A stretch of 64,000 nucleotides of DNA from Erysipelotrichaceae bacterium (GCA_017473265.1 JAFULQ010000017.1:31371-95370), one strand, 5' to 3'. Shown: positions 49,385 through 58,732, counted from the first letter of the stretch. The notes: generated by a model not told the origin, from the sequence alone. Numbers and translations: made by a program.

Positions 49385-50874
49385 TGAAAAAGATATTCTT
49401 AGCACTTTGCTTTTGTCTAGTGCTTGTTGGTTGTACAAAGCAACCAGAAGTGTATGACAATACAGGTGGAGTGGTTTATGAAATCTTTGTGGCATCCTTT
49501 AATGATAGTAATGGTGATAAAATTGGTGATTTGAATGGTATTGTTCAAAAATTAGAATATTTAGAAAATTTGGGTGTGGAACAATTGTGGTTGATGCCAA
49601 TTCATCCTTCTAGTTCTTATCATAAGTATGATGTTGAAGATTATTATGCGATTGATAAGGCATATGGAACGATGGAGGATTTTGAGAATCTAATTGTAGA
49701 AGCAGACAAGCATGGTATTTCGATTCTTATGGATTTAGTATTAAATCATAGTTCGAATAAAAATAATTGGTTTATTCGTGCAAGTGCTGATGCACAATTA
49801 GGTAAGTGTGGATTGGAAGATTCTAAGTGTGATTGGTATCATTTCTCAAATGTAACAAAGCCAGGATATACTCGTATAAATAGTAATTTGTATTATGAAT
49901 CGGTGTTTTCTAGTAATATGCCTGATTTAAATTTGGATAATCAAGCAGTTCGTGATGAAATTGCAAAGATTGTTAAGTTCTATTTGGATAAGGGTGTTAA
50001 GGGTTTTCGTTTGGATGCGGTGATGCATTACTATGAAGGAAACATTGGTAAGAATGTAGAGTTTCTTTCTTGGTTGAATCAAACGGTTAAGAGCATAAAC
50101 CCTGATGCCTATTTGGTTGGTGAAGCGTGGACGGCTCATAATGCTGTTAAAGAGTATTATGCGAGTGGTATGGATTCTTTATTTGATTTTGCTTTATCGG
50201 ATACCAGTGGTACAATTGTAAAGAGTATTCGTAATCAAAATGGTTTTGATTTAGCGAATGTTATGGTTTCTCATATTGAGGATATTCAACAAATGAATCC
50301 TAATGGTACAAATGCAGTATTCTTATCCAATCATGACCAAGGTCGTAGTGCTAGTTATTTTACGGAAGATGCATGGCGTAAATTAGCGGCGAGTGTATAC
50401 TTGTTGAGTCCAGGTAAGCCATTTATTTACTATGGTGAAGAAATTGGTATGCGTGGTAGTGGAATTGATGAGAATAAGCGTCTTGCGATGATGTGGGGAG
50501 AAGATAATGATTGTAATAGTCCTATTGGAAACAATTATGCTTCTCAAATTGAAACATCTGTAAAAGAGCAAATGAAGGATAAAGATTCTTTGTGGAATCA
50601 TTATCATGAAGTTCTAAATATTCGTAATCGTAATGCATTCTTAACGAATGCGAAAGCAAGAGTCTATGATTTAGGTAATGCTAGTTTATTTGGGATGATT
50701 GCTTATGATGAAGAAAATGAAATTGTTGTGATTCATAATTTTTCAAGTGAAGTTGTTGAATTTGATGTTGATGAAGTCTATGTGTTACAGTCTTCATTGA
50801 ATTCTAAAAATAAAGTGAAGAAGGGTAGTGGAAGTATTCAACCATATTCTACTATCATCTTAGAAAAGGAATAA
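49384..50874 (+). CDS. Extracellular lipoprotein alpha-amylase (GH13)
   Basis: This 496-residue glycoside hydrolase should degrade starch or maltodextrin at the cell surface and feed the transporter. The signal peptide ends in LVGC (Cys17), so it is lipid-anchored. GH13 catalytic residues are Asp211 (GFRLDAVMHYY), Glu247 (LVGEAW) and Asp318 (FLSNHDQGR). DLVLNHSS is conserved region I. The C-terminal ~90 residues form the usual beta domain. It is coupled to malG. Being inside the mal operon supports its substrate. Confidence 0.92.
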   Translation: MKKIFLALCFCLVLVGCTKQPEVYDNTGGVVYEIFVASFNDSNGDKIGDLNGIVQKLEYLENLGVEQLWLMPIHPSSSYHKYDVEDYYAIDKAYGTMEDFENLIVEADKHGISILMDLVLNHSSNKNNWFIRASADAQLGKCGLEDSKCDWYHFSNVTKPGYTRINSNLYYESVFSSNMPDLNLDNQAVRDEIAKIVKFYLDKGVKGFRLDAVMHYYEGNIGKNVEFLSWLNQTVKSINPDAYLVGEAWTAHNAVKEYYASGMDSLFDFALSDTSGTIVKSIRNQNGFDLANVMVSHIEDIQQMNPNGTNAVFLSNHDQGRSASYFTEDAWRKLAASVYLLSPGKPFIYYGEEIGMRGSGIDENKRLAMMWGEDNDCNSPIGNNYASQIETSVKEQMKDKDSLWNHYHEVLNIRNRNAFLTNAKARVYDLGNASLFGMIAYDEENEIVVIHNFSSEVVEFDVDEVYVLQSSLNSKNKVKKGSGSIQPYSTIILEKE

Positions 50875-50877
50875 TGT

Positions 50878-51861
50878 ATGCCTACGATTGATGATGTTGC
50901 ACGTGTTGCAGGTGTATCGAAAGGTACGGTTTCAAAAGTTTTGAAGAATTATCCAAATATTTCGGATGTGACGCGTGAAAAAGTAATGCGTGTTGTAAAA
51001 GAATTAGGATATATGCCAAATGTTATGGCTTCACATTTGAGTAGTAAAAGTAGTCGTCGTGTGGCTTTGTATGTGTATATTAATGATGCTGTGCAAGCGA
51101 TTGATGAAATTAATATGCGTTATTTGTTTGGGGCTTTTCAAATGGCGAAGGAATTGTCTTTGGAGTTGGTAACTTGCTTCAATGATTCTATTAATCATTT
51201 ATCAAATGAAGAGTTTCATGCATATTTTCGTTCAATTGGAACTGAGGTCATTATTGTATTTGGGCTAAATAAAGATGATGAAAAAATGCATTATTTGTTG
51301 AATCATTCAGATTTCAAGTTTGTTTTGATTGATGCACCAATTTATGATGATAAAAAGAGTTGTGTCTATATTGATCATGAAAAGGGTCAATATGATGTCG
51401 CAAAAACGATTATTAATCCTCAAGATCATGTGTTGTATCTAGCGGGTAAAAAGAATGGGTATGTTACGGATCAACGTTTATTGGGAATGCAATGTTTACA
51501 AAAGGATGTTGGATTTGAGATGGATGTTGTGTTTGCAGAGTTCTCTGAGAAGTTTGCTTTTGATGTAGTAATGGATCGTGGTGAATTGTATGATGCGATT
51601 GTATGTGCATCCGATTTGATGGCGATTGGTTGTTTGAAGGCATTAAAACGAAAAGGAGTGTACCGAAAACTAGTTGGTTTTGATGGTATTACATTGATGG
51701 CTTATGCGGCTCAAAATGTAGTAACTTGTAAACAGGATTTTACTTTGTTGGGTAAACATGCAGTGGCTGAGGCAAATCGTTTGTTGCAAGATGAAAAAGG
51801 TAGAGAAGTTATAGTACCGTATTATATCGGTAATATTGATTATAGAGATATAATTAGTTAG
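50878..51861 (+). CDS. LacI family transcriptional regulator (MalR-like)
   Basis: This 327-residue repressor has an N-terminal LacI helix-turn-helix ([20 protein letters not shown]) with hinge helix (NVMASHLSS) and a periplasmic-binding-protein-like sensor domain. It is encoded inside the maltodextrin operon 3 bases after the amylase gene. The likely targets are the palindromes at 45764-45777 and 45796-45807, and the inducer is likely maltose or maltodextrin; this is inference from context. AAAAGGA precedes the ATG. Confidence 0.9.
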   Translation: MPTIDDVARVAGVSKGTVSKVLKNYPNISDVTREKVMRVVKELGYMPNVMASHLSSKSSRRVALYVYINDAVQAIDEINMRYLFGAFQMAKELSLELVTCFNDSINHLSNEEFHAYFRSIGTEVIIVFGLNKDDEKMHYLLNHSDFKFVLIDAPIYDDKKSCVYIDHEKGQYDVAKTIINPQDHVLYLAGKKNGYVTDQRLLGMQCLQKDVGFEMDVVFAEFSEKFAFDVVMDRGELYDAIVCASDLMAIGCLKALKRKGVYRKLVGFDGITLMAYAAQNVVTCKQDFTLLGKHAVAEANRLLQDEKGREVIVPYYIGNIDYRDIIS

Positions 51862-51869
51862 GAGATAAA

Positions 51870-52976
51870 ATGGCAGGCTTAGTATTAAGAAATATTCGTA
51901 AAGTCTATCCAAATGGCTTTGAGGCTGTTAAGGACTTTAATTTAGAGATTGCTGACAAAGAGTTTATTATCTTTGTTGGTCCAAGTGGCTGTGGTAAGAG
52001 TACTACTTTGCGTATGATTGCAGGGTTAGAAGATATTACAGCTGGTGAATCGTATATTGATGATAAATTAGTGAATGATGTTGAACCTAAAGATCGTGAT
52101 ATTGCGATGGTTTTCCAAAACTATGCATTGTATCCACATATGACTGTATATGAAAATATGGCATTTGGTTTAAAGATTCGTAAATTCTCAAAAGAAGAAA
52201 TTGATCAAAAAGTAAAAGAAGCAGCAGCTATCTTACACTTAGAAGATGTATTGGATCGTAAACCAGCGCAAATGTCTGGTGGTCAAAGACAACGTGTTGC
52301 GATGGGACGTGCGATTGTTCGTAATCCTAAAGTTTTCTTGATGGATGAACCATTGAGTAACTTGGATGCGAAATTACGTGTACAAATGCGTTCTGAGATT
52401 TCTAAATTACATCAACGTTTAGGTACAACAATGATTTATGTAACGCATGACCAAGTAGAAGCGATGACTCTTGGTACACGTATTGTTGTAATGAATAAAG
52501 GGGATATCATGCAATGTGATTCGCCAATGAACTTATATAACAAACCAGATAATCTATTTGTAGCAAGTTTCATTGGTTCACCACAAATGAACTTTATTCC
52601 AGCTGTTGTTAAAGTGGATGGTAAAGAAGTAACATTAGATTTTGATGGTACAATTTTACATTTACCTGAAAAAATGGCAAAAGAAGTAATCGAAGGAAAT
52701 TATGATGGTAAGAAAGTTATCTTAGGTATTCGTCCAGAAGATTTAAAAATTGAAAAAGTAAGTGAAAATGCTATTGTTGGCCAAGTTCAAATTAAGGAAT
52801 TATTAGGTCATGAAGCGAGTATTCATTTTACATCAAATGGTGTGGATATGACAGCTTCTATTTCTGCTATGGAACCTGTTAGTGTAGGTGATAGTGTTAC
52901 ATTACATTTAGATGGTGATAAATTACATCTATTTGATGCAGAAACTGAACAAGCAATTAGTCATGCAATTGATTAA
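51870..52976 (+). CDS. msmK: Sugar ABC transporter ATPase (MsmK/MalK/UgpC family)
   Basis: This 368-residue ATPase powers MalF/MalG. Walker A is GPSGCGKST, signature [15 protein letters not shown], Walker [14 protein letters not shown]. The C-terminal TOBE domain (residues ~245-365) allows regulation and could let it serve several sugar transporters, as MsmK does. AGGAG lies 7 bases before the ATG. It is the last gene of the operon and ends at a terminator. Confidence 0.95.
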   Translation: MAGLVLRNIRKVYPNGFEAVKDFNLEIADKEFIIFVGPSGCGKSTTLRMIAGLEDITAGESYIDDKLVNDVEPKDRDIAMVFQNYALYPHMTVYENMAFGLKIRKFSKEEIDQKVKEAAAILHLEDVLDRKPAQMSGGQRQRVAMGRAIVRNPKVFLMDEPLSNLDAKLRVQMRSEISKLHQRLGTTMIYVTHDQVEAMTLGTRIVVMNKGDIMQCDSPMNLYNKPDNLFVASFIGSPQMNFIPAVVKVDGKEVTLDFDGTILHLPEKMAKEVIEGNYDGKKVILGIRPEDLKIEKVSENAIVGQVQIKELLGHEASIHFTSNGVDMTASISAMEPVSVGDSVTLHLDGDKLHLFDAETEQAISHAID

Positions 52977-53003
52977 GGATAAGTACAAACTTATCCTTTT
53001 TTG
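52975..53003 (+). terminator. Terminator of the maltodextrin operon
   Basis: AAGGATAAGT (52975-52984), loop ACAA, ACTTATCCTT (52989-52998), then T. Confidence 0.88.
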
Positions 53004-53049
53004 TATAAATCTTATAAATAGCCTCATACTAACTACAAAAGGAGAATCT

Positions 53050-53253
53050 ATGAAAACATTACAAACTATATGTGTGATTCTAATTGTGGTTGGTGCCATC
53101 AATTGGGGTCTTGTTGGTATTTTGCAGTTTGATTTGGTTGCGTTCTTATTTGGTGTACAAACACTGTTATCTAGAATTGTATATGCAGTGATAGGTGTTG
53201 CAGGTGTTGTGTATGCGGCTAGTTTATTTTATGAAATGAGTATGGTTGAGTAA
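53050..53253 (+). CDS. DUF378 family small membrane protein
   Basis: This 67-residue protein has two helices (residues ~5-27 and ~40-60). The family signature INWGLVG lies in the first helix (VVGAINWGLVGIL). DUF378 proteins are widespread in Firmicutes and of unknown function. ATG 53050 follows AAAGGAG. An upstream in-frame start exists but lies within the msmK gene. A terminator overlaps the stop codon. Confidence 0.85.
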   Translation: MKTLQTICVILIVVGAINWGLVGILQFDLVAFLFGVQTLLSRIVYAVIGVAGVVYAASLFYEMSMVE

Positions 53254-53272
53254 TATTAACCATACTTTTTTT
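53239..53272 (+). terminator. Terminator of the DUF378 gene
   Basis: AGTATGGTT (53239-53247) pairs with AACCATACT (53258-53266), followed by six more T. The left arm is coding. Confidence 0.85.
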
Positions 53273-53355
53273 GTGGAAAAGTTGAAATTTATATAGATAA
53301 ATCTGATACAAACTTAAGACAAAAAAATATATATTAGGTAGTAAAATATGTATAA

Positions 53356-53432
53356 CAACGAATGGTAGAAATCACTAATAAGCAATTGACATCTAATGAA
53401 CTGGAGTGTAAGATATAACTACCATTTAGTTG
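53356..53432. repeat. Long inverted repeat upstream of the NYN gene
   Basis: CAAC-G-AATGGTAG (53356-53368) pairs with CTACCATT-TA-GTTG (53419-53432), 12 bp with a small internal loop and about 50 bases between. It spans a promoter-like TTGACA (53386-53391) and TAAGAT (53409-53414) 17 bases apart. It may be an operator pair or a leader-RNA stem. Confidence 0.45.
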
Positions 53433-53497
53433 GTATAAATTAAGCTCTAGTTGTAGACGCCCCATTATCAGGGAGCCGCCGAAGCTAGAGCTTTTAC
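53421..53497 (+). ncRNA. Candidate structured RNA/leader ending just before the NYN gene
   Basis: A perfect 9-bp stem AAGCTCTAG (53442-53450) / CTAGAGCTT (53485-53493) closes a 34-base, strikingly GC-rich interior (GACGCCCC, then GGGAGCCGCC) in otherwise AT-rich DNA. CCC/GGG inside can form a second stem. A short ACCA/TGGT hairpin precedes it. TTTTACTTTT follows, so the element may end transcription, with the ribosome site AGGAGG of the NYN gene 10 bases later. It could be a riboswitch or attenuator, or an RNA partner of the NYN protein. No known class was recognised. Confidence 0.5.
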
Positions 53498-53515
53498 TTT
53501 TATAGGAGGATTATT

Positions 53516-54256
53516 ATGATATTAAATAGAAAGTATTTTGATAAAGAAAATACAAATGAAATAAGATTTGTTCATGATGAAAAGTTGACAGCAATTCTTA
53601 TTGATGGTGCCTTTTATAGACGTAGAGCATATACTGCTTTTGGAGATGCTTCTGCTGAAGAACGAGCAAATGAATTATACAGTTATTGTAAAAAACATTT
53701 AGTTGAGAAAATAAATGGAGTTACTCATATTCATCAATTATATAGAATTTTCTATTATGATTGCCCTCCTTCTGATAAAGTAGTATACAATCCAGTATCT
53801 AAAAAACAAATATGTTTAAAAAAAGAGGAAACCTATACATGGGCAAATGAATTTTTTAATAATCTTTTATCCAAACGAAAGGTTGCATTAAGATTGGGAA
53901 AATTGGCTGATTCACAAGCGCAGTTTGTATTATCAAACAAGGCGTTAAAGCAACTTTGTAATGGGACTATAAAAGTAGAAGATTTGAAAGAAAAAGATGT
54001 ATCTATAAATATTCAGCAAAAAGGTGTAGATATGAAAATAGGACTAGATATTGCAACTCTTGCATATAATAAGTTAGTTGATCAAATTGTATTAATTTCA
54101 GGTGATAGTGATTTTGTGCCTGCTGCAAAATTGGCAAGAAGAGAAGGAATCGATTTTATATTAGATCCATTGTTTGCGAATGTAAAACCTGAGTTATCTG
54201 AGCACATAGATGGATTGAGAACGTGTGACAATAAATTCAAATTTAAAGATAATTGA
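53516..54256 (+). CDS. NYN domain protein (LabA/DUF88-like putative RNase)
   Basis: This 246-residue protein has a NYN/PIN-like nuclease fold. The acidic site is formed by Asp of LTAILIDGAFYRRR (near residue 30), GVDMKIGLDIATLAY (Asp residues near 180-186) and the LISGDSDFVPAAKLARREG strand-loop (Asp near 200-202). NYN proteins are metal-dependent ribonucleases, some in defence or RNA turnover. A ~70-residue charged insertion lies between the first and second motifs. AGGAGG precedes the ATG. Directly upstream lies a structured RNA candidate. Codon use (AGA, ATA) is more AT-biased than in neighbours, which may mean transfer. A terminator follows, so it is a single-gene unit. Confidence 0.82.
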   Translation: MILNRKYFDKENTNEIRFVHDEKLTAILIDGAFYRRRAYTAFGDASAEERANELYSYCKKHLVEKINGVTHIHQLYRIFYYDCPPSDKVVYNPVSKKQICLKKEETYTWANEFFNNLLSKRKVALRLGKLADSQAQFVLSNKALKQLCNGTIKVEDLKEKDVSINIQQKGVDMKIGLDIATLAYNKLVDQIVLISGDSDFVPAAKLARREGIDFILDPLFANVKPELSEHIDGLRTCDNKFKFKDN

Positions 54257-54268
54257 TTTAATAAATCT

Positions 54269-54298
54269 AAAGATATATTACTGAAATATATCTTTTTT
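54269..54298 (+). terminator. Terminator of the NYN gene
   Basis: AAAGATATAT (54269-54278) pairs with ATATATCTTT (54286-54295), then T. Confidence 0.78.
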
Positions 54299-54383
54299 AA
54301 TGCAAAAATAGAAAAATAAGAATAATATGTTGTAAATATAAGAAAAATAAGATATACTAAAATTGTAAAAAGGAGGGTATTAT

Positions 54384-55433
54384 ATGTTGAAGAAAATACT
54401 TATAGTTTTAGTCTTATTTATTAGTTTATTTGGTTGTAGTTCTAAGAAATATACAGTAGAAACTGTGGATTATTTGTCTATCTTACCTTCCGTTAATGAA
54501 GATGAAAGTTATCGTGTATTGGGTTTTGATGAACAAGAAGTATTTGTTGCTCGTGATGTTCCAGTTTGTAAAATGGTTCAACGATGGGTGACAACGGATA
54601 ATGGAGATACTGTGATAACTGAACCAGTTGATGCGAATGTTTGTACAGCTTGTGCTCAAACAATTTATGCAATTGATAGAGATACAAAAGAGTATCGTAT
54701 TTTAGAACAAGGTTTTAATAATTATTATGTTTCAGATTTTGTGAAATTGAATGATAAATTCGTATATAGTTTGGTTTGGTATGAGCCGGATACAGATATT
54801 ACTACACAAGATATATATTATGACAATTTGGATATAACAAATCAGATTTTTGATACAGAATATCCAATTGTTGATGGAATGGGAGAGGTATTTGGACCTG
54901 TTGTACTTGAGGATGTTGTGTATTATACAGTAATAAAAGACAATGATGTATATTTTAATGCAATTACAAGCGAAGGTGTTACTGAAAGATTAGTGGTTGA
55001 AAACGTTGATTGGCAATCGTATTCGTATATGTATAGTACTCCATATATATTAACTCAAAAAGATGGAGGTACGAGAGTTTATGATATTCAAAAAGATTCA
55101 TTTATAAACATAAAGGGTACTTCATTAGCTGCTGTGATTTCGATTGTGGATAAGAAATTGTACGGATATGATGATGAAATGGGGTTTGGCTATATTGATT
55201 TACAAACTTTAGAAACGGTTCAAATGAACAAACAGTATAGTTGTTTTTCATCTAATATGGTTTTATTTGAAGATGAAATATGGTATTTAGAAGATAATCA
55301 ATATCGAAAAGATAAACTAGAATATGAAATTAAAGGCGATATTACGAATGCTATGTTTACGAAAGATGAAGTTCTTATAGAAACGGATTGGTTGGGTATT
55401 GAACAAGAAATGATTATAATAAAAAGAAAATAG
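54384..55433 (+). CDS. Lipoprotein of unknown function
   Basis: This 349-residue protein has a lipoprotein signal MLKKILIVLVLFISLFGCSS (lipidated Cys18). The mature part contains several short beta-strand blades with DxxxxxY and YD-x-DL patterns (for example FVYSLVWYEPD, VVYYTVIKDNDVYFNA, TRVYDIQKDSF, KKLYGYDDEMGFGYIDL), suggesting a beta-propeller-like fold. VCTACA is a lone Cys pair. No family was recognised. AAAAAGGAGGG precedes the ATG. It is monocistronic and ends at a bidirectional hairpin. Confidence 0.75.
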   Translation: MLKKILIVLVLFISLFGCSSKKYTVETVDYLSILPSVNEDESYRVLGFDEQEVFVARDVPVCKMVQRWVTTDNGDTVITEPVDANVCTACAQTIYAIDRDTKEYRILEQGFNNYYVSDFVKLNDKFVYSLVWYEPDTDITTQDIYYDNLDITNQIFDTEYPIVDGMGEVFGPVVLEDVVYYTVIKDNDVYFNAITSEGVTERLVVENVDWQSYSYMYSTPYILTQKDGGTRVYDIQKDSFINIKGTSLAAVISIVDKKLYGYDDEMGFGYIDLQTLETVQMNKQYSCFSSNMVLFEDEIWYLEDNQYRKDKLEYEIKGDITNAMFTKDEVLIETDWLGIEQEMIIIKRK

Positions 55434-55452
55434 CACGTAAGTGCTATTTTTC
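55427..55452. terminator. Bidirectional terminator between the lipoprotein and aminotransferase genes
   Basis: AAAATAGCAC (55427-55436), loop GTAA, GTGCTATTTT (55441-55450), flanked by A/T runs on both strands. Confidence 0.87.
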
Positions 55453-56646
55453 TTGATATCTAATTAATGCGTCTTTTATACGTAATAAGGCATCTACGAC
55501 TTTTTGGTTGTCACGATAAACACCTAGTACTATTCTAAAGTGTCCTTCGCCACCTGGTCCATAGTTAGCACCATCATTGACAGATACTTTCGCTTCTTTA
55601 ACAAGGTAAGATACGATATCTGCTGAATTACCTAATTTAGATACGTCTACCCATCCTAAGAAACCAGATTCTGGTAAGTCCATAGATACATTTGGAATAG
55701 AGTTGATGATTTCATAGGCTTTGTGTCTACGATATTCGAAAGCTTCTTCAAATTCTTTCATGAAGGATGTATCACTTAAAGCAGCGATGATGGCTTTTTG
55801 TGATGCAGTATTGGTTGCGCCAATTACACTTACTGCATTAGCGTACATTGTATCCATGATGACATCACTAGTTACAATATAACCAACACGTAGTCCACTT
55901 AGTCCCATACCTTTAGATACGGAGAAACAAGTAACTGTGCGTTCAAACATACCTTCTAAGGATGCTGGTGTAATGAATTCATTTTCATATGTATAATCTT
56001 CAAATGCTTGGTCACATACACAGACTAAATCGTATTTTACACAGATATCTCGTAGTGCTTCTAATGATGCACGATTGTATACGGTAGTTGTTGGATTGTT
56101 TGGATGAGTAATAAGAATCATCTTTGTTTTATCAGTTACATATGTTTCTAATAATTCTTTTGTTAGTTGGTATCCATTGTCTTTTGATAATGGTACAGGG
56201 ATACCTTTTCCTCCCATGATTTCTACAGATAAGTAGTTATTAGGATAACTTGGTGAAGGAATTAATACTTCATCACCATCATTGATAAATGGTAAAATTG
56301 AGAAGAATAATCCTGAGTCTGATCCTGGAGTTATGATGATGTTTCTATTAGGATCTACATCTAGGTTGTTCTTTTCTTTTAAACGTTTTGTAAGGGCTAC
56401 TTTTAGGTCATATGAGCCAATTGGTGCTGTATAGTGAGCAACACTTGGTCCATTGATTTCATCTAATAACGCTTGTTTAACATGTTTTGGTAATGAGTAG
56501 TCTGGCATAAAAGGGTCAGCCCATCCCATTAAAGCTACACCTTGTTTTTCCATTTCTTGATAAGAATTACCTACATCTGCTTTTTCTACTTCTGTAAATA
56601 ATCCACCTTGTGCTTTTTTAAAAGCTTCAATCATTTTATTTTTCAT
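55444..56646 (-). CDS. PLP-dependent class I/II aminotransferase
   Basis: This 400-residue fold-type I aminotransferase has ITHPNNPTTTVY, VCVCDQAFEDYTYE with the PLP-binding Asp, and the Schiff-base Lys in FSVSKGMGLSGLRVGY. The C-terminal GEGHFRIVLG holds the Arg that binds the substrate carboxylate. The amino acid substrate is not evident. ATG 56646 is preferred to a TTG six bases upstream since AAGGAG lies at the right distance. It is monocistronic, read away from the foldase operon. Confidence 0.87.
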   Translation of the reverse strand: MKNKMIEAFKKAQGGLFTEVEKADVGNSYQEMEKQGVALMGWADPFMPDYSLPKHVKQALLDEINGPSVAHYTAPIGSYDLKVALTKRLKEKNNLDVDPNRNIIITPGSDSGLFFSILPFINDGDEVLIPSPSYPNNYLSVEIMGGKGIPVPLSKDNGYQLTKELLETYVTDKTKMILITHPNNPTTTVYNRASLEALRDICVKYDLVCVCDQAFEDYTYENEFITPASLEGMFERTVTCFSVSKGMGLSGLRVGYIVTSDVIMDTMYANAVSVIGATNTASQKAIIAALSDTSFMKEFEEAFEYRRHKAYEIINSIPNVSMDLPESGFLGWVDVSKLGNSADIVSYLVKEAKVSVNDGANYGPGGEGHFRIVLGVYRDNQKVVDALLRIKDALIRYQEK

Positions 56647-56694
56647 AAGCAAATCTCCTTGTAATAACTATAGACAAAAAGAACTACTAATGCA

Positions 56695-56722
56695 ATAAAA
56701 AAAGACTACCATAAGGTAGTCT
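56695..56722 (-). terminator. Terminator of the foldase operon (minus strand)
   Basis: AGACTACC (56703-56710) pairs with GGTAGTCT (56715-56722) around ATAA; on the minus strand a T-rich run follows the stem. Confidence 0.82.
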
Positions 56723-56729
56723 AATGAAA

Positions 56730-57599
56730 TTAATTTTGTAAGTAGGTTGGATAATTTTCTTCAAATACTTCGTATAAATCAATATCGTAAATACGTAAAT
56801 CGTATTTCTTGCAGTAGTAAGCCATCATATCCGCTTCTAAAGAAGAAGATTCTTTAATTACTTCAATAGCTTGTTCACTATATTGATTTGGATTTTTACC
56901 TGTAATTTGTACTACATAGAAATTGCTTTGTGAATCATTAGTCATAACACCACTTAATGTAGGACCAGTAGAACCACGTAAGAATTCAGTTACTGTAGTA
57001 GGTAATGTTGAGCTATCTTCTCTAGAAACAACATGTACAGCACCATCGAAAATGTCTTTTGTGTTAGAAGCATATTTCTTAACAGCATCTTCGAATGTAG
57101 CGCCATTCTTAATCATTTCAATAGCAGCAGTTGCTTTATCAGCAGCATCTGTTTCAAGAATACGAGCTTGAGTAGGATAGTAATATTCAATTACAGCATC
57201 CCAATTTTCTTCAATGTAAGCATCTGATAAATGTTCTAACATAGCAGCAGGTAATACTTCTTTTTCATAATAAGCATCTTTGCTTTCATATCCATAGTAA
57301 TCTAACATTACTTGGAAGTCATCACCCATATCTGCTTCAGTTTTAGCTAATTCTGCTTTAGCTTCAGCTTCAATTTCACTTGTTAATTCAACTTCTTCAT
57401 TAACGATGAAATTATTAATTAATCGTAAAACTGTTTCACCAGAATCTTGACCTCTTAATACTTCATAAAGTTGTTCTTTCGTTACTTTTTTACCACCAAT
57501 AGAAACGATTGTTTCATTACCATTGCTGATTTTAGCACTAGCATCAGAACATCCAACGAAGAATACTAAACATAAACATAATACTAATAATTTTTTCAT
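56730..57599 (-). CDS. PrsA/parvulin-like lipoprotein foldase
   Basis: This 289-residue lipoprotein has the signal MKKLLVLCLCLVFFVGC with Cys17 as the lipid site. An N-terminal SurA/PrsA-like helical domain (VSIGGKKVTKEQLYEVL) surrounds a diverged parvulin-like domain (ARILETDAADKATAAIEMI, ATFEDAVKKYASN). The parvulin part lacks clear HALV/GxLG signatures, so isomerase activity is doubtful and a chaperone role is more likely. It lies one base after the partner foldase gene at 57601, in the same operon, and both have the same domain order. Confidence 0.8.
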   Translation of the reverse strand: MKKLLVLCLCLVFFVGCSDASAKISNGNETIVSIGGKKVTKEQLYEVLRGQDSGETVLRLINNFIVNEEVELTSEIEAEAKAELAKTEADMGDDFQVMLDYYGYESKDAYYEKEVLPAAMLEHLSDAYIEENWDAVIEYYYPTQARILETDAADKATAAIEMIKNGATFEDAVKKYASNTKDIFDGAVHVVSREDSSTLPTTVTEFLRGSTGPTLSGVMTNDSQSNFYVVQITGKNPNQYSEQAIEVIKESSSLEADMMAYYCKKYDLRIYDIDLYEVFEENYPTYLQN

Positions 57600-57600
57600 G

Positions 57601-58572
57601 TTATTCTCCCTCCTTAATTAGTCCTAAGCCTTCTTTAATTTTTTGTTCAACAACTGTGTCATTGAATTTAACATTTTTAGCTTCTAATTCAGCCCAGAAT
57701 ACTTCATTTTCTAAGTTAGCATTGAAAGTTAAAATGTGTTCTAAGAATTCAGGTTCTTCAACAATCTTAGCTTGATCCATTGAAGTAACTGTAATTAAGT
57801 GGTAACCATATTCTGATTCAATCCATTCACTTACTTGTCCTTCTTCTAATAATAAACAAGCATCTAAGAAAGGTTCTACTAAAGAAGAATCTTTATCTAC
57901 ATAACCAATAGACCCTTCTTGAACAGCACTTGTAGTATCATCAGAGTATTTTTTAGCAAATTCAGCGAATGTGTATTCTCCACTTTCCCAAGCTTTTTTG
58001 GCTTCATCAAATGCAGTTTTTTCTTCAGCAGTAGGTTTTTTAGGATCATCCATCATAACTAATGCATGAGATACATAACGAGGTTTGTATTCTTTAGCAA
58101 ATGGTTCATACAATGTATCTAAATTTTCATTAATGTAATCAGTGTACATTTGTTGAAGTTTTAAATTGTATAAACAATAGTCATTTAATGATTCTAAACC
58201 AATAGCTTTCATATTTACTTCGATGAAGGCATCGGTAGATGTGCCATAGTATTGAGAGAAGTAGTTATAGTATTGTTCAGCCATAACTTCAGCTTCTTCT
58301 TCTAATGCATCTGTTGTCTTAACGATTTGATCTAACAATAAACGTTGAGATAACATATACACAGCATCTGCACTACCAGATGGATAATATTCTTCATATA
58401 AATCATCAGCTGTAAAGTTTTGTCCACCAATTGAGAAAACAACATCTTTTCCATTAACCTTTTTACCAGGTAGGTTATCCTTATTTTGGTCGTATGCAAA
58501 GAAAATTGCCATGCAAACAAATAGTACTGCAACAACAGCAACGAACCAATTTTTCTTGATAAACTCTTTCAT
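57601..58572 (-). CDS. Membrane-anchored parvulin-type peptidyl-prolyl isomerase (PrsA-like)
   Basis: This 323-residue protein has an N-terminal signal anchor (WFVAVVAVLFVCMAIFFAY) and lies mainly outside the cell. Residues ~160-265 form a PpiC parvulin domain: SHALVMMDDP, YTFAEFAKKYSDD, EGSIGYVDKDS and YGYHLITVTS are its standard motifs. The flanking helical domains (VFSIGGQNFTADDLY) match PrsA/SurA. It would help fold secreted proteins and lipoproteins. The GGAGG lies upstream of the ATG on the minus strand. It is the first gene of a two-gene operon with the lipoprotein foldase. Confidence 0.88.
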   Translation of the reverse strand: MKEFIKKNWFVAVVAVLFVCMAIFFAYDQNKDNLPGKKVNGKDVVFSIGGQNFTADDLYEEYYPSGSADAVYMLSQRLLLDQIVKTTDALEEEAEVMAEQYYNYFSQYYGTSTDAFIEVNMKAIGLESLNDYCLYNLKLQQMYTDYINENLDTLYEPFAKEYKPRYVSHALVMMDDPKKPTAEEKTAFDEAKKAWESGEYTFAEFAKKYSDDTTSAVQEGSIGYVDKDSSLVEPFLDACLLLEEGQVSEWIESEYGYHLITVTSMDQAKIVEEPEFLEHILTFNANLENEVFWAELEAKNVKFNDTVVEQKIKEGLGLIKEGE

Positions 58573-58680
58573 ATTTCCTCCTTATAAAATCTTATTTATT
58601 ATAGACTTTTTTACTAGTATTTGCAATTCTTTCTATTTGAAAGTTATGTGAAGATGTTGTGAATGCAAAAAATGGGAAAT

Positions 58681-58732
58681 ACTATAGTATATAGTGTATT
58701 ATTTTCCATTATTTTATATTTTGTGCTATAAT
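58681..58732 (+). promoter_or_regulatory. suf operon promoter region with upstream dyad
   Basis: A perfect -10 TATAAT lies at 58727-58732 with a poor -35 region. Upstream, ACTATA-GTA-TATAGT (58681-58695) is a 6-bp inverted repeat. A poor -35 with an upstream dyad is compatible with activator or Rrf2-type control, but no regulator is identified. Confidence 0.4.

Noticed and set aside
53421..53497. Classical type III antitoxin RNA (ToxI-like)
   Set aside because: No tandem repeats of 30-40 bases are present and NYN proteins are not known ToxN-type toxins; kept only as one of several hypotheses.
56730..58572. Recent duplication of one foldase gene
   Set aside because: Domain order is similar, but sequence, anchors and the parvulin signature differ strongly, so any duplication is ancient.
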